Positions 35,157 through 43,843 of a stretch of 64,000 nucleotides of DNA are shown one piece after another. Below the pieces are notes generated by a model. It was not told the DNA's origin. It worked only from the letters and a program-made list of their open reading frames with translations, and made no database searches. Both the position numbers and the translations under genes were made by a program. The stretch lies in the NCBI GenBank assembly GCA_964434865.1, contig CAYSWV010000016.1, positions 16,872 through 80,871 of the forward strand, in the 5' to 3' direction. Position 1 is the first letter of the stretch. Every line of letters begins with the position of its first letter. The stretch is from CAYSWV01 sp964434865 (GTDB lineage: Bacteria; Cyanobacteriota; Cyanobacteriia; Thermostichales; Thermostichaceae).

Positions 35157-35480
35157 ATGTTTCTCAAAAGTGCACAGATTCGCAAGATCCACCGGTTTTT
35201 GGCCCCTATCCTGATTTTACCGATCATCTTGACTTTAGTGACCGGCTCCTTATTTCAAATTGCCAATTTAACAGGGAGGGGCGGAGACTTTTACTGGCTG
35301 CTCCAAGTTCATAAGGGGAACTGGACCATTGTGAATCTAGAGGTGATTTATCCCTTTCTCAATAGTTTAGGTTTGTTAGTAATGGCAGTGACTGGGTTTA
35401 GTATGTGGTCTCAACTAAAACGACCCCGTTCACGCAAGCAACCTTCAGGTCCTACTGAAGACTCAACCTCTATAGGATGA
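35157..35480 (+). CDS. Small membrane protein, PepSY-associated TM-like
   Basis: 107 residues with two membrane segments (about 13-35 and 65-85). The text IRKIHRFLAPILILPIILTL with TGSLF, followed by LLQVHKGNW, resembles single-unit cyanobacterial relatives of PepSY-associated transmembrane proteins. The two histidines could bind haem, as in related families; this is inference. The C-terminus is basic and disordered. It converges on the ribosomal protein block. Confidence 0.75.
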   Translation: MFLKSAQIRKIHRFLAPILILPIILTLVTGSLFQIANLTGRGGDFYWLLQVHKGNWTIVNLEVIYPFLNSLGLLVMAVTGFSMWSQLKRPRSRKQPSGPTEDSTSIG

Positions 35481-35545
35481 CCCTCTGTAGGACTATCGTT
35501 CTCTAATGCGTCAGTCTGGGGTCTTAGCAACAACGTTTTCAGCTT

Positions 35546-35572
35546 AAAGAGGGAGATGATAGAACCCCCCTC
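35546..35572 (-). terminator. Probable terminator after rplL
   Basis: On the minus strand, about 27 bases past the rplL stop, GAGGGGG pairs with CTCCCTC (7 bp, one G-T) around a 10-base loop. The T tract after it is short (ttt), so the call is tentative. Confidence 0.45.
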
Positions 35573-35599
35573 AAGGTATAGCACTCTAGGGCTTAGACA

Positions 35600-36010
35600 C
35601 TACTTGATCGAGATCTTAGCGCCAGATTCCTCTAGCTTCTTTTTGATCTCTTCAGCATCATCTTTTGAAGTTGCCTCTTTTAGAGGCTTGGGCACAGATT
35701 CAACCAGAGTTTTGGCCTCTTTCAGACCCAGACCTGTGATTTCACGAACCACTTTCAGGATTGCAATCTTCTTATCAGCCGGGAACTCTTCTAGAATTAC
35801 ATCAAATTCAGTCTTCTCTTCCTCTGCAGGAGGAGCTTCAGCGCCAGCAGCCGGTGCTCCAGCGACTGCCATCGGGGCCATCATCATACCACCAGCAGGT
35901 GCAGCTGCACTCACACCAAACGTATCTTCAATTTGTTTGACGAGATCAGCAGCTTCTAAAAGGGTCATCTCTTTTAACAGAGTAAGGACCTGTTCAACAC
36001 GTTCTGACAT
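35600..36010 (-). CDS. rplL: 50S ribosomal protein L7/L12
   Basis: 136 residues. The N-terminal dimerisation helices (VEQVLTLLKEMTLLEAADLV) are followed by the Ala/Pro/Gly hinge with a methionine stretch (GGMMMAPMAVAG) and the C-terminal factor-binding domain (KIAILKVVREITGLGLKEAK ... KKLEESGA). Normal length. It is the last gene of the rplKAJL block, 89 bases after rplJ. Confidence 0.98.
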   Translation of the reverse strand: MSERVEQVLTLLKEMTLLEAADLVKQIEDTFGVSAAAPAGGMMMAPMAVAGAPAAGAEAPPAEEEKTEFDVILEEFPADKKIAILKVVREITGLGLKEAKTLVESVPKPLKEATSKDDAEEIKKKLEESGAKISIK

Positions 36011-36099
36011 TGGATTGACTCCTAACTAAATGATCATCATTCACTACAAAGCTGAAAAACCAGACTTTAGCCAAGTTAAAGAACCTCGAACGGTAGCTA

Positions 36100-36675
36100 T
36101 TAAGCGGCTTCTTGTTGCTGCTCTTTGTCGGACACAGCTTTGACGGCTCGTACCACTGTGGATGGAATTTCGTTGATCCCAGTGATAACCTTGGTCGGTA
36201 GGGCCTTAACAGAAACACCCAGCTTAGTAGCCACAGAATTGAGGCCACCTGCCACCTGCGCCATTAACACTTCTTTCGGTGGTAGGTCTGCAATAGCTTT
36301 AGCCTGATCTAAATCAAGAGCCAGACCATCGATTGCAGCTCCACGGAATTCTGTTTTTTTGGCTTTCTTTTGAAAATCCTGATACGTCTTAACGGCCTTA
36401 CCAATATCACCCCGGATCAAGATGAAGGCGTTGTTGCCTGATAAGAAGCTATCTAAACCCGACCAGGTTGGACGATCGCTGATAGCTCGTCGCATCAGAG
36501 TGTTCTTCACCACTATGCAAGCAGAATCTGACTCACGCAACTCGGCTCGTAGCGTATTGAAGTCAGATACCGTCATAGTCTTGTAGTCAATAGTCAACAC
36601 CATCTGGCATTGATCCAGCAGAGTGCCAACTTCTTCAACGATGGCTGCCTTCTGAGACAGCGTTTGTTTTCCCAC
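36100..36675 (-). CDS. rplJ: 50S ribosomal protein L10
   Basis: 191 residues, starting at a GTG (36673-36675) that is preceded by a near-perfect Shine-Dalgarno (aggaggtg), which fixes the start. The sequence MGKQTLSQKAAIVEEVGTLL, then KNTLMRRAISD and the C-terminal L12-binding helix, is standard for L10, the base of the stalk. Expression is probably controlled by the L10 leader upstream. Confidence 0.97.
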   Translation of the reverse strand: MGKQTLSQKAAIVEEVGTLLDQCQMVLTIDYKTMTVSDFNTLRAELRESDSACIVVKNTLMRRAISDRPTWSGLDSFLSGNNAFILIRGDIGKAVKTYQDFQKKAKKTEFRGAAIDGLALDLDQAKAIADLPPKEVLMAQVAGGLNSVATKLGVSVKALPTKVITGINEIPSTVVRAVKAVSDKEQQQEAA

Positions 36676-37017
36676 GATTTCACCTCCTGATTAGGGACGT
36701 TAGGGAAAGAGGCGACCAACCACTAGCACTAAAAAAAGTCCCGGAACACCGAGACAATCGAGAGAATTTAAAAGATTAATCACAGATCTATCTCAAAGAT
36801 CACTCTAGGGCTTACTTCAAGCTAAATCTCGTTTAATCATTCAAGCCTCGGTAGGGTATTAAGCACAAGGCACCTACTGTCTACGGTGTTGACTATTAAA
36901 CTTTTGGGACTAGTGTCTAGATAACAAAGTCTGGGTGTGTCAATCGGCCCATTCCTTATTAGTGCTTAGTTGATTAGTAATATTGGGTCCGTGCCCATCA
37001 GCCTTTGATTCGATAGG
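36676..37017 (-). promoter_or_regulatory. Leader region of rplJL with L10 leader element
   Basis: 342 bases between rplA and rplJ. Read on the minus strand, 36844-36890 contains accgtagacagtaggtgc and, after a short loop, ccctaccgagg. This matches my memory of the conserved core of the bacterial ribosomal protein L10 leader, which L10(L12)4 binds to repress its own operon. A terminator-type hairpin lies about 90 bases further downstream (36731-36755), then the strong rplJ ribosome-binding site. Confidence 0.82.
36731..36755 (-). terminator. Attenuator-like terminator in the L10 leader
   Basis: On the minus strand GTCTCGG pairs with CCGGGAC (7 bp, one T-G) around the loop TGTT and is followed directly by seven T. 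It sits between the L10 leader core and rplJ, so it probably reduces read-through from rplKA into rplJL or acts as a regulated attenuator. Confidence 0.85.
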
Positions 37018-37728
37018 TCAAGCTGCTAGCTTAAGGTCTCGTAAGGTGCTGATGTCAACCTCAATAGAGGGTCCCATTGTAGCAGACACATACATAGTTC
37101 GCCAATAGCGTCCTTTAGCTCCAGAGGGACGATTTCGATCGATGGACTCCTGTACAGCCTTCAGATTTTCCAATAGATCCTCCCCATTGAAGCTGCACTT
37201 GCCAAACAGCAAATGAACGATACCTGATCGATCAGCTCGATACTCCAATTTGCCCCCTTTAAACTCATTGACCGCCTGCGTTAAATCAGCCGTAACAGTC
37301 CCCCCTTTAGGTGAGGGCATCAATCCCCGAGGTCCCAATAAACGGCCCAGTTTAGCGACTTTAGGCATCATGTCAGGGGTGGCGATCAAGCGATCAAAGT
37401 CCATCATGCCTTTGGCAATCTCTTCAATCAACTCTTCCGATCCCACGAGATCCGCACCGGCTGCTTGGGCTTCACTCACTTTTTCACCCCGGGCGATCAC
37501 CGCTACCCGAACTTGTTGACCCGTCCCTTTGGGTAAAACAACTGTGGTTCGTAACTGCTGATCCGTGTACTTTGGATCGATACCCAGTCGAATATGCACT
37601 TCAGCCGCTTCATCAAACTTGGCCGTAGCTGTTGCTTTCATCAAGCTCAAGGCCTCATCTGGCACATAAGGACGCTCTTCGACCTTGCTGAGTAACTCAC
37701 GCATCCGTTTGGATACTTTTTTAGTCAT
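37018..37728 (-). CDS. rplA: 50S ribosomal protein L1
   Basis: 236 residues from ATG at 37728. That start is chosen because it follows a clear Shine-Dalgarno (aaggagag) and gives the usual N-terminus MTKKVSKRMRELLSKVEER; the frame extends upstream to 37800 without support. The L1 signature appears as MPKVAKLGRLLGPRGLMPSP, then KGGTV. Normal length. It follows rplK by about 117 bases. Confidence 0.97.
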   Translation of the reverse strand: MTKKVSKRMRELLSKVEERPYVPDEALSLMKATATAKFDEAAEVHIRLGIDPKYTDQQLRTTVVLPKGTGQQVRVAVIARGEKVSEAQAAGADLVGSEELIEEIAKGMMDFDRLIATPDMMPKVAKLGRLLGPRGLMPSPKGGTVTADLTQAVNEFKGGKLEYRADRSGIVHLLFGKCSFNGEDLLENLKAVQESIDRNRPSGAKGRYWRTMYVSATMGPSIEVDISTLRDLKLAA

Positions 37729-37845
37729 GATCTCTCCTTGGGGTGGTAGCGAACCAATGTTCTCCCCCGCTAAGTTTGTGTAAGTTTGTGGCCCATCCAT
37801 CCATCTAAGGGATCGCTAAGTTGGCGACTGTAGAGCCAAGGGTCC

Positions 37846-38271
37846 CTAATCAGCGACAGTAACACCCATACTTCGAGCCGTACCTGCAATGATCTTCATG
37901 GCAGCATCAACATTGGGAGTGTTGAGATCAGGCATCTTAGTTTCAGCAATCTGTCGTAACTGCTCTTGCGTTAGGGTTCCAACTTTATCTTTGTGGGCCT
38001 GAGCAGAGCCACTCTCTAACCCCAAAGCCTTTTTGATCAGCACAGAAGCAGGTGGTGTTTTGAGAACAAAGGTGAAGCTTCGATCTTCAAAAATAGAGAT
38101 CTCAACTGGGATCACCATACCCGCTTTATCGGCAGTCTTTGCATTGTACTCTTTGCAAAAACCCATGATGTTGACCCCATGTTGACCTAAGGCGGGTCCA
38201 ATCGGTGGGGCCGGTGTTGCTTTACCTGCTTGAAGGGCTAGCTTCACAACAGCAACAAGTTTCTTGGCCAT
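37846..38271 (-). CDS. rplK: 50S ribosomal protein L11
   Basis: 141 residues, full length. The N-terminus (KLALQAGKATPAPPIGPALG) and C-terminal RNA-binding signature (VDAAMKIIAGTARSMGVTV) are typical. It lies 68 bases after nusG; that gap contains a three-copy 14-base tandem repeat. Confidence 0.98.
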   Translation of the reverse strand: MAKKLVAVVKLALQAGKATPAPPIGPALGQHGVNIMGFCKEYNAKTADKAGMVIPVEISIFEDRSFTFVLKTPPASVLIKKALGLESGSAQAHKDKVGTLTQEQLRQIAETKMPDLNTPNVDAAMKIIAGTARSMGVTVAD

Positions 38272-38286
38272 AGCTTGAATCTATCC

Positions 38287-38328
38287 TTTAACTGTCTTGA
38301 TTTAACTGTCTTGATTTAACTACCTTGA
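38287..38328. repeat. Tandem repeat, period 14, three units
   Basis: tttaactgtcttga at 38287 and 38301 (identical) and tttaactaccttga at 38315. It fills most of the nusG-rplK spacer inside an otherwise conserved operon. Confidence 0.92.
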
Positions 38329-38339
38329 TGATCTTGACT

Positions 38340-38996
38340 CTAGTCTTCTTTTTTTACTTGCCCAAACTCAAGTTCAACAGGAGTATCTCGACCAAAGATT
38401 GAGATCAAAGCCTTCAACTTACTCCGTTCTGGACTAACCTCAATGACTTCTCCATGGAATCCTTGGAAAGGACCAGACAGGACTTCTATCTTATCTCCCA
38501 AGGCCATCTCAATCTTGAGCGGTACATCCTCAATCTCAGTACTACTAAAGATCCGTTGAACTTCGGCATGACTGAGCGGGCGTGGTGTAACATGGCCTCG
38601 ACCCCGACCATAACGTCGTTGTTCTTGGGTCCCTACAAAGTTAATGACGTTAGGTGTACTCTTGACAACCTGCCAGGAGTCGTCTGTCAGCGCCATCCGT
38701 ACTAGAACATAGCCTGGGAAAATCTTTTCCTCAGTCCCCTGACGTTTGCCGGCCTTGTCAAGCTTGAAGCCGGTGCGCTTTGGGATCATCACTTCAACAA
38801 TTTGCTCCTGGACTTCCAGGGCTGCTGCTCGTTGCAACAACGTGCTCTGAACCTTATTCTCACAACCAGATGCAACCTGCACAATGTACCATCGCAAAGG
38901 TCGTTTCTTAGGTTCGCTTGATCCTTCATCGTGATCTAGATCAACCTGATCTAGAGTATCTGAATCCGGAGAATAGTAGTCCTGCTCTACATCCAT
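38340..38996 (-). CDS. nusG: Transcription termination/antitermination protein NusG
   Basis: 218 residues from ATG at 38996; a GTG at 39008 would add four residues. An acidic N-terminal extension (about 1-30) precedes the NGN domain (RWYIVQVASGCENKVQSTLL, FPGYVLVRM, TPNVINFVG). The KOW domain is near the end (MALGDKIEVLSGPFQGFHGE). NusG binds RNA polymerase and links it to the ribosome or Rho. It is placed as usual between secE and rplK. Confidence 0.96.
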   Translation of the reverse strand: MDVEQDYYSPDSDTLDQVDLDHDEGSSEPKKRPLRWYIVQVASGCENKVQSTLLQRAAALEVQEQIVEVMIPKRTGFKLDKAGKRQGTEEKIFPGYVLVRMALTDDSWQVVKSTPNVINFVGTQEQRRYGRGRGHVTPRPLSHAEVQRIFSSTEIEDVPLKIEMALGDKIEVLSGPFQGFHGEVIEVSPERSKLKALISIFGRDTPVELEFGQVKKED

Positions 38997-39114
38997 AGCT
39001 AATTGCACTAGTACTACTTTGAACTTAATTCACACAAAAATAGCGACCTCAAACATGGCCAGACTATGGAACCTTGTACGGGATCTTGGCTGAGATTAAG
39101 CGTATAAACTCTAT

Positions 39115-39417
39115 CTACCCAATAGCTGCAGCTGAGAGGTAACCAAATAGTTGTGGCTGAGACGCCAGCCAACCAAACAACTGATCAACCAGATAAATCA
39201 GAGTTGCAAAAGCGACTACAATCAGCAGCACAGCCACTGATTCACTGACTAGCTGTTGCCGATCGGGCCACACAACTTTGTCGAATTCTCGGCGAGTATT
39301 GACTAAGAACTTGAAGGGTCCCTTAGACTCTGTATCCTCTGACTTACTCCGACCACGACTACTGGGATCGAAACGTTCAGAGGTATTGCCATCACCTTTA
39401 TTGGTTTTGCTAACCAC
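39115..39417 (-). CDS. secE: Preprotein translocase subunit SecE
   Basis: 100 residues from GTG at 39417, supported by aaggag six bases upstream. The first 35 residues are polar. The conserved cytoplasmic helix and single membrane span follow (RREFDKVVWPDRQQLVSESV, then VLLIVVAFATLIYLVDQLFG). SecE clamps SecY in the translocon. It follows trnW on the same strand. Confidence 0.95.
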   Translation of the reverse strand: MVSKTNKGDGNTSERFDPSSRGRSKSEDTESKGPFKFLVNTRREFDKVVWPDRQQLVSESVAVLLIVVAFATLIYLVDQLFGWLASQPQLFGYLSAAAIG

Positions 39418-39511
39418 AATGATCTCCTTATTGGCCGGACATTAAGTTACAAGAACAAACATCTGGTTCATCTCACAGTAAAGTACTGATCCATTTGCGA
39501 ACCGATGTCAA

Positions 39512-39584
39512 CGCGCCCTGGAGGACTCGAACCCCCGACATTCGGTTTTGGAGACCGACGTTCTACCAACTGAACTAAGGACGC
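39512..39584 (-). tRNA. trnW: tRNA-Trp (anticodon CCA)
   Basis: 73 bases on the minus strand. The acceptor stem is gcgtcct/agggcgc, the anticodon loop is ctccaaaa with CCA, and the T arm has the usual ggttcgagtcc. G73 is the expected discriminator, and the 3' CCA is not encoded. The location between rplS and secE is typical of cyanobacteria. Confidence 0.96.
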
Positions 39585-39667
39585 ATGTAATCTACTATCA
39601 CATGTCATCTATTCAGAGTGCATCATATAGATAAGCCACTATCTTAGCAGACAGTCTAGTCCTTTAG

Positions 39668-39696
39668 ATTGCTTCTCAAGTAGAATGCTTCTCAAG
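39668..39696. repeat. Imperfect tandem duplication, period 16
   Basis: attgcttctcaag at 39668 and aatgcttctcaag at 39684, between rplS and trnW. Confidence 0.75.
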
Positions 39697-39721
39697 CCTA
39701 GCAGATGGAACCGATCTTTAC

Positions 39722-40084
39722 CTAAACTTTACGACTGCGATGCTCCTTAATTCGAGTAGCTTTACCCACTCGGTTTCTGAGGTAGTAAAGTTTAGCCCGC
39801 CGTACTTTGCCGCGCCGGATGACTTTGACTGACTCAACTCGAGGCGAATGGAGCAGAAAGACTCGTTCAACCCCGATACTCTGAAAAACCTTTCGAACGG
39901 TGATAGTTTTTGTGATCCCAGCACTACCCATAGCAATAACAACACCCTCGTAGGGCTGAGTCCGCTCTTTTCCCCCTTCCTGAATTCGAACCCCGACTCG
40001 CACTTGATCGCCCACATGGATGGTAGGCAGATCTGACTTCATTTGCTCCGCTTCAATAGAACGGATAATCGCTTCAGCGTTCAT
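39722..40084 (-). CDS. rplS: 50S ribosomal protein L19
   Basis: 120 residues from ATG at 40084. The frame is open to 40222, but the family N-terminus (MNAEAIIRSIEAEQMKSDLP) begins at 40084. The signature KVRRAKLYYLRNRVGKATRI is complete. It heads the minus-strand block rplS-trnW-secE-nusG-rplKAJL. Confidence 0.96.
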   Translation of the reverse strand: MNAEAIIRSIEAEQMKSDLPTIHVGDQVRVGVRIQEGGKERTQPYEGVVIAMGSAGITKTITVRKVFQSIGVERVFLLHSPRVESVKVIRRGKVRRAKLYYLRNRVGKATRIKEHRSRKV

Positions 40085-40243
40085 ACCACTCTCAAAAAAG
40101 ATGCGATCAGTAATCTTAGCAGAAATTATAGTGTTTGGCTGCTGATTCCATAAGCCTGCCCTAACTAGAATGAACTGAGTTGACAGCCCCAAGATGACGT
40201 GGTTAGATAGATTTATCAACAAAACTGTTGGTTGAGTTCGGCC

Positions 40244-40282
40244 GGTTGATTGAGGTCATGGGAGGTTAGGGTTGATTGAGGT
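40244..40282. repeat. Direct repeat, period 26
   Basis: ggttgattgaggt at 40244-40256 and 40270-40282, in the divergent region between rplS and the exporter operon. Confidence 0.7.
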
Positions 40283-40369
40283 TGCCTTAAGCCACTCAAC
40301 AGCCTACGTCGAAGCCTGTTTACATCCCTACAGCAACTCTCTAAAATTATTGTTAAGAATTAGTAACAG

Positions 40370-41770
40370 TTGGTGCAATCTGTGACTCCAAATACCAAGT
40401 CCAAGCTGGTTACTCAAAATGGTGCTCAGGATAGTGTGCTTCCTCCTGACTTTTTAGTACCGCCACCCAAAAAACGTTGGCCATTGCGCTTATTGGTTCT
40501 CACTTTGGTATTAGCAAGCATGGCTGGAGCTGGAGTCACATTGCAACGATTGAATCAGCAAAGAGCAGCGCAACAGGCTCTTGATCAGACTGTGGTGGCC
40601 CAAACTGTAGATCTATCGGAACGGTTTCGGGTGAGTGGTCGAGTTCAACCTGTGCGCCAGGTGAATGTGAGTCCACGCCAAGCTGGGATTCTGGCTGATC
40701 TCATCGTTGAGGAAGGAGACACTGTTGCTGAAGGCCAATTGCTAGCCCGCATGGATTATGGCGATCTGACCAGTGCCTTACGGCAATCACAAGGTCGTCT
40801 ACAGGAATTACAGGCTCGGCTGGCAGAGTTAGAAGCTGGCGAGCGGCCAGAAACCATTGCTGCAGCTACAGCCCGAGTCGACTCGATCGCGGTGCAAGTT
40901 GAGTTAGCCCGTAAAGACCTGGAGCGGTTTCAAGACTTAGCGGTGGCTGGAGTCATTGCCCAGGATGAACTCGATCGCCGCCAGGCCACCTTAGAGCAAC
41001 GAGAAGCCGATCTACAAGCTTTGCAAGAGGATCTCGCCCGTTTGGAACTAGGGACACGCCAGGAAGTGATCGCTCAAGTTAGGGCCCAGATCGCTCAAGC
41101 TGAAGCTCAAATCCAGCAACAGCAGTCTAGACTAGCCGAAACAGAAGTCCTGGCTCCTTTTTCAGGAGTGGTGCTACAGCGATTTGCCGATATTGGTGCT
41201 TTTGTGACACCGACAACATCAGCCTCAGAAGCCACAGCCGCCTCTTCAAGTTCGATTCTATCCCTCGCTCAAGGACTAGAGATCCGGGCTGATGTACCAG
41301 AAGCTCAGATTAGCCGGGTCCAGGTGGGCCAAGAGGTGGAAATTCAATCCATTGCTTTTCCAGACCAAATCGTTCAGGGCCGAGTCAGACGGATTGCGCC
41401 AGCCACCATTGTGATCCGGGAAGTGACGGTATTTCGGGTCTTTTTAGAGCCGATTGATAGAACCGATCTCCTTCGTATTGGCATGAATGTATCTGTCGAA
41501 TTTGTGGGTCAGGATTTACCCGAGGCCCTAACCGTGCCCTCAGTTGCACTCATTTATCAAGATGGCAAAGAAGGTCTGATTGTGTGGAACTCAGACACTC
41601 AGTCTCCTCAGTATCGAGAGGTTTCCACAGGTGTGACGCAGGCTGGCTTAACTCAAATCGTGACTGGCTTAGAACCAGGAGATCGAGTTTTTACAGCTCT
41701 GCCTCCCAGAGTCAATTTAGACAAACTCATTCGAGAAGCCACTGAAACTCAAACGGAGATAGCCTCATGA
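40370..41770 (+). CDS. HlyD/MacA-type membrane fusion protein
   Basis: 466 residues from TTG at 40370; GTG at 40373 is an alternative and no ATG is near. A single N-terminal membrane anchor (WPLRLLVLTLVLASMAGAGV, about 38-58) is followed by the lipoyl half (VRQVNVSPRQAGILADLIVE), a coiled-coil hairpin (about 130-245), the second lipoyl half (LAPFSGVVLQRFADIGAFV) and beta-barrel domains. It is the periplasmic adaptor of a three-gene exporter. Its last four bases overlap the permease start (atga). Confidence 0.9.
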   Translation: MVQSVTPNTKSKLVTQNGAQDSVLPPDFLVPPPKKRWPLRLLVLTLVLASMAGAGVTLQRLNQQRAAQQALDQTVVAQTVDLSERFRVSGRVQPVRQVNVSPRQAGILADLIVEEGDTVAEGQLLARMDYGDLTSALRQSQGRLQELQARLAELEAGERPETIAAATARVDSIAVQVELARKDLERFQDLAVAGVIAQDELDRRQATLEQREADLQALQEDLARLELGTRQEVIAQVRAQIAQAEAQIQQQQSRLAETEVLAPFSGVVLQRFADIGAFVTPTTSASEATAASSSSILSLAQGLEIRADVPEAQISRVQVGQEVEIQSIAFPDQIVQGRVRRIAPATIVIREVTVFRVFLEPIDRTDLLRIGMNVSVEFVGQDLPEALTVPSVALIYQDGKEGLIVWNSDTQSPQYREVSTGVTQAGLTQIVTGLEPGDRVFTALPPRVNLDKLIREATETQTEIAS

Positions 41771-42978
41771 GCTTAATGTTGTCTGCACGAATGGCCTGGC
41801 AAATGGTAAGGCGGCACAAGCTCCGAACGGGGTTGACCATGTTGGGTATTTTGATCGGTAATGCCGCTGTGGTCAGTATTTCTGGGTTTGGTAGTGCCGC
41901 TGAAGTGGTGGCTGTCAATCAGTTTCAAGATTTGGGCACGAATTTGCTCATTGTGTTTTCTGCCAACTTAGGCCTATCTGACTCTGGAAACGCGAGACCC
42001 ATTACTTTGAGCGACTTAGAAGCTATTGCCACTGAAGTCCCTTCTATCGCTGCAGCCGTACCTAGCATCTCTACCTCTGTGCGAGCCGTGAGAGGTGGTA
42101 TGGATCGCCGCTATGAAGCAACAGGAACTTGGCCTGATTATTTGTCAGTATTAAATTTGACTCTAGGCTCAGGACGATTTTTAAATCCTACTGATCTAGA
42201 AGAGCAACGATCGGTGGTTGTCTTGGGTAGCGAGTCGGCTCAGCAATTGTTTGGGGCTAATCAAGCTAATGCCCTGGGTGAAATTGTGCTGCTGAACGAA
42301 CGACCCTTTGAGGTAATCGGGATCTTAGAGTCAAAACCCACTGTGTTTGGCAATAGTGACGCCGGCGTCTTTATTCCTGCTAATGTGGCAGCTAATTTGC
42401 TGGTGGGACAGACTTCGCCATTTGGAACCGAATTAACAGCCATTTTTATGTCAGCCCAGTCTGTTGATCAACTTCCAGCGGCTGAATTTCAAGTGCGTAA
42501 TTTACTACGACAACGCCATGAACTTCAAGGTGAAGATGACTTTATCATTCGCAATCAAAAGGTGCTGCTGGATGGATCTCAGCAAATTGTATCGCTCCTG
42601 CGAGTATTGTTGACGGGGACTGCAGCTTTATCTCTGCTGGTGGGAGGCGTTGGGATCATGAACGTGATGTTGATTTCAGTAGCCGAACGCACTCATGAGA
42701 TTGGAGTCCGCAAAGCTATTGGGGCCGACAGTAATGCTATTCTGCAACAGTTTGCCATTGAATCAACTTTACTGGCGGTAACAGGTGGCACTATCGGCAT
42801 TCTTTTGAGCAGTGGCATCTTGGTCGTAGTGCGGGTGCTGACACCTTTGGTAACTAGCATTGATCCAGTGACGATTTTGATTGCTTTTACCCTATCAACT
42901 GGGATCGGGCTGGTATTTGGTATTTTTCCTGCTCGCAAAGCAGCCAAACTGGATCCCATTGAAGCTTTACGTGTGTAG
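41767..42978 (+). CDS. MacB-type ABC transporter permease
   Basis: 403 residues. An N-terminal membrane span (RTGLTMLGILIGNAAVVSIS) is followed by a large periplasmic MacB-type domain (about 45-260) and three C-terminal FtsX-type spans, including LLVGGVGIMNVMLISVAERT and the coupling segment HEIGVRKAIGA. It is translationally coupled to the adaptor gene. The pair with a separate ATPase resembles MacAB/DevBCA-like exporters of glycolipids, peptides or macrolides; the cargo is not determined. Confidence 0.92.
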   Translation: MSLMLSARMAWQMVRRHKLRTGLTMLGILIGNAAVVSISGFGSAAEVVAVNQFQDLGTNLLIVFSANLGLSDSGNARPITLSDLEAIATEVPSIAAAVPSISTSVRAVRGGMDRRYEATGTWPDYLSVLNLTLGSGRFLNPTDLEEQRSVVVLGSESAQQLFGANQANALGEIVLLNERPFEVIGILESKPTVFGNSDAGVFIPANVAANLLVGQTSPFGTELTAIFMSAQSVDQLPAAEFQVRNLLRQRHELQGEDDFIIRNQKVLLDGSQQIVSLLRVLLTGTAALSLLVGGVGIMNVMLISVAERTHEIGVRKAIGADSNAILQQFAIESTLLAVTGGTIGILLSSGILVVVRVLTPLVTSIDPVTILIAFTLSTGIGLVFGIFPARKAAKLDPIEALRV

Positions 42979-43007
42979 TCATTGATTTTGAAGTTAGAGG
43001 ATTTGCA

Positions 43008-43778
43008 ATGCGGGTCATACCATCGTCCAACGGTTCCGGGGCAACAGCTACGATTACTAGCCAGGCTAGCAGTTTTCAAACTAAGATTCCAGCTATCCGG
43101 CTTGAAAAGATCTCAAAGTTTTATCACTTGCCGGAGTCTATATTTCAAGCCTTGCATGAGATTCATTTAACTGTTAACCGGGGGGAATACATCGCTATCA
43201 TGGGACCCTCAGGTTCGGGTAAGTCCACCACTATGAATATCATTGGTTGTTTAGACCGACCCTCATCCGGGCATTATTGGCTAGATAATGTAGAAGTTTC
43301 AACCCTAACAGACACACAACTGGCGCGAGTGCGCAACTACAAGATCGGGTTTGTGTTTCAACAATTTCATCTCTTACCCGCTTTGACAGCTGTCGAAAAT
43401 GTTATGCTGCCGCTAGCCTATCGCGGATTATCTTACAAGGAGCAATTTCAACGATCTAAATGGGCTTTGGAGCAGGTGGGTTTGGCATCAAAAATTCATC
43501 AGCGTCCTAGCCAGTTATCAGGTGGACAGCAGCAGCGGGTTGCTATTGCTAGAGCTATTGTCAATCAGCCTACCTTGTTATTAGCAGATGAGCCAACAGG
43601 AGCGCTAGATAGTAAAACTAGTGACGATATTATGGCTATTTTTGCCGATCTGCATCAGCAAGGCATGACCATTGTCATGGTGACTCACAGTCCTGAGGTG
43701 GCTGAGCTAGCCGAACGGATTGTCCACTTTCATGATGGCCACATCGTTGAAACCGATCCAGCTCTCTTCCATTCCTAG
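43008..43778 (+). CDS. ABC transporter ATP-binding protein (MacB/LolD type)
   Basis: 256 residues. Walker A is GPSGSGKST, the Q-loop VFQQFHLLPALTAVENVMLP, the signature LSGGQQQRVAIARAI, Walker B LLLADEPTGALD and the H-loop MVTHSPE. About 30 residues precede the usual domain start, so a later start is possible; agagg before the ATG at 43008 supports the chosen one. It is the third gene of the exporter operon (adaptor-permease-ATPase), 29 bases after the permease. Confidence 0.94.
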   Translation: MRVIPSSNGSGATATITSQASSFQTKIPAIRLEKISKFYHLPESIFQALHEIHLTVNRGEYIAIMGPSGSGKSTTMNIIGCLDRPSSGHYWLDNVEVSTLTDTQLARVRNYKIGFVFQQFHLLPALTAVENVMLPLAYRGLSYKEQFQRSKWALEQVGLASKIHQRPSQLSGGQQQRVAIARAIVNQPTLLLADEPTGALDSKTSDDIMAIFADLHQQGMTIVMVTHSPEVAELAERIVHFHDGHIVETDPALFHS

Positions 43779-43843
43779 CTAGTCGTGTAGGTGGGTTGAG
43801 GAGTGAGTTTATCTGTAGCTGATCATCATTCAAGGTGGATTCG

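Noticed and set aside
43008..43778. Naming the exporter genes devB, devC and devA
   Set aside because: Gene order fits, but the permease sequence looks more like MacB (VGGVGIMNVML, HEIGVRKAIGA) than DevC, so only the general exporter type is stated.
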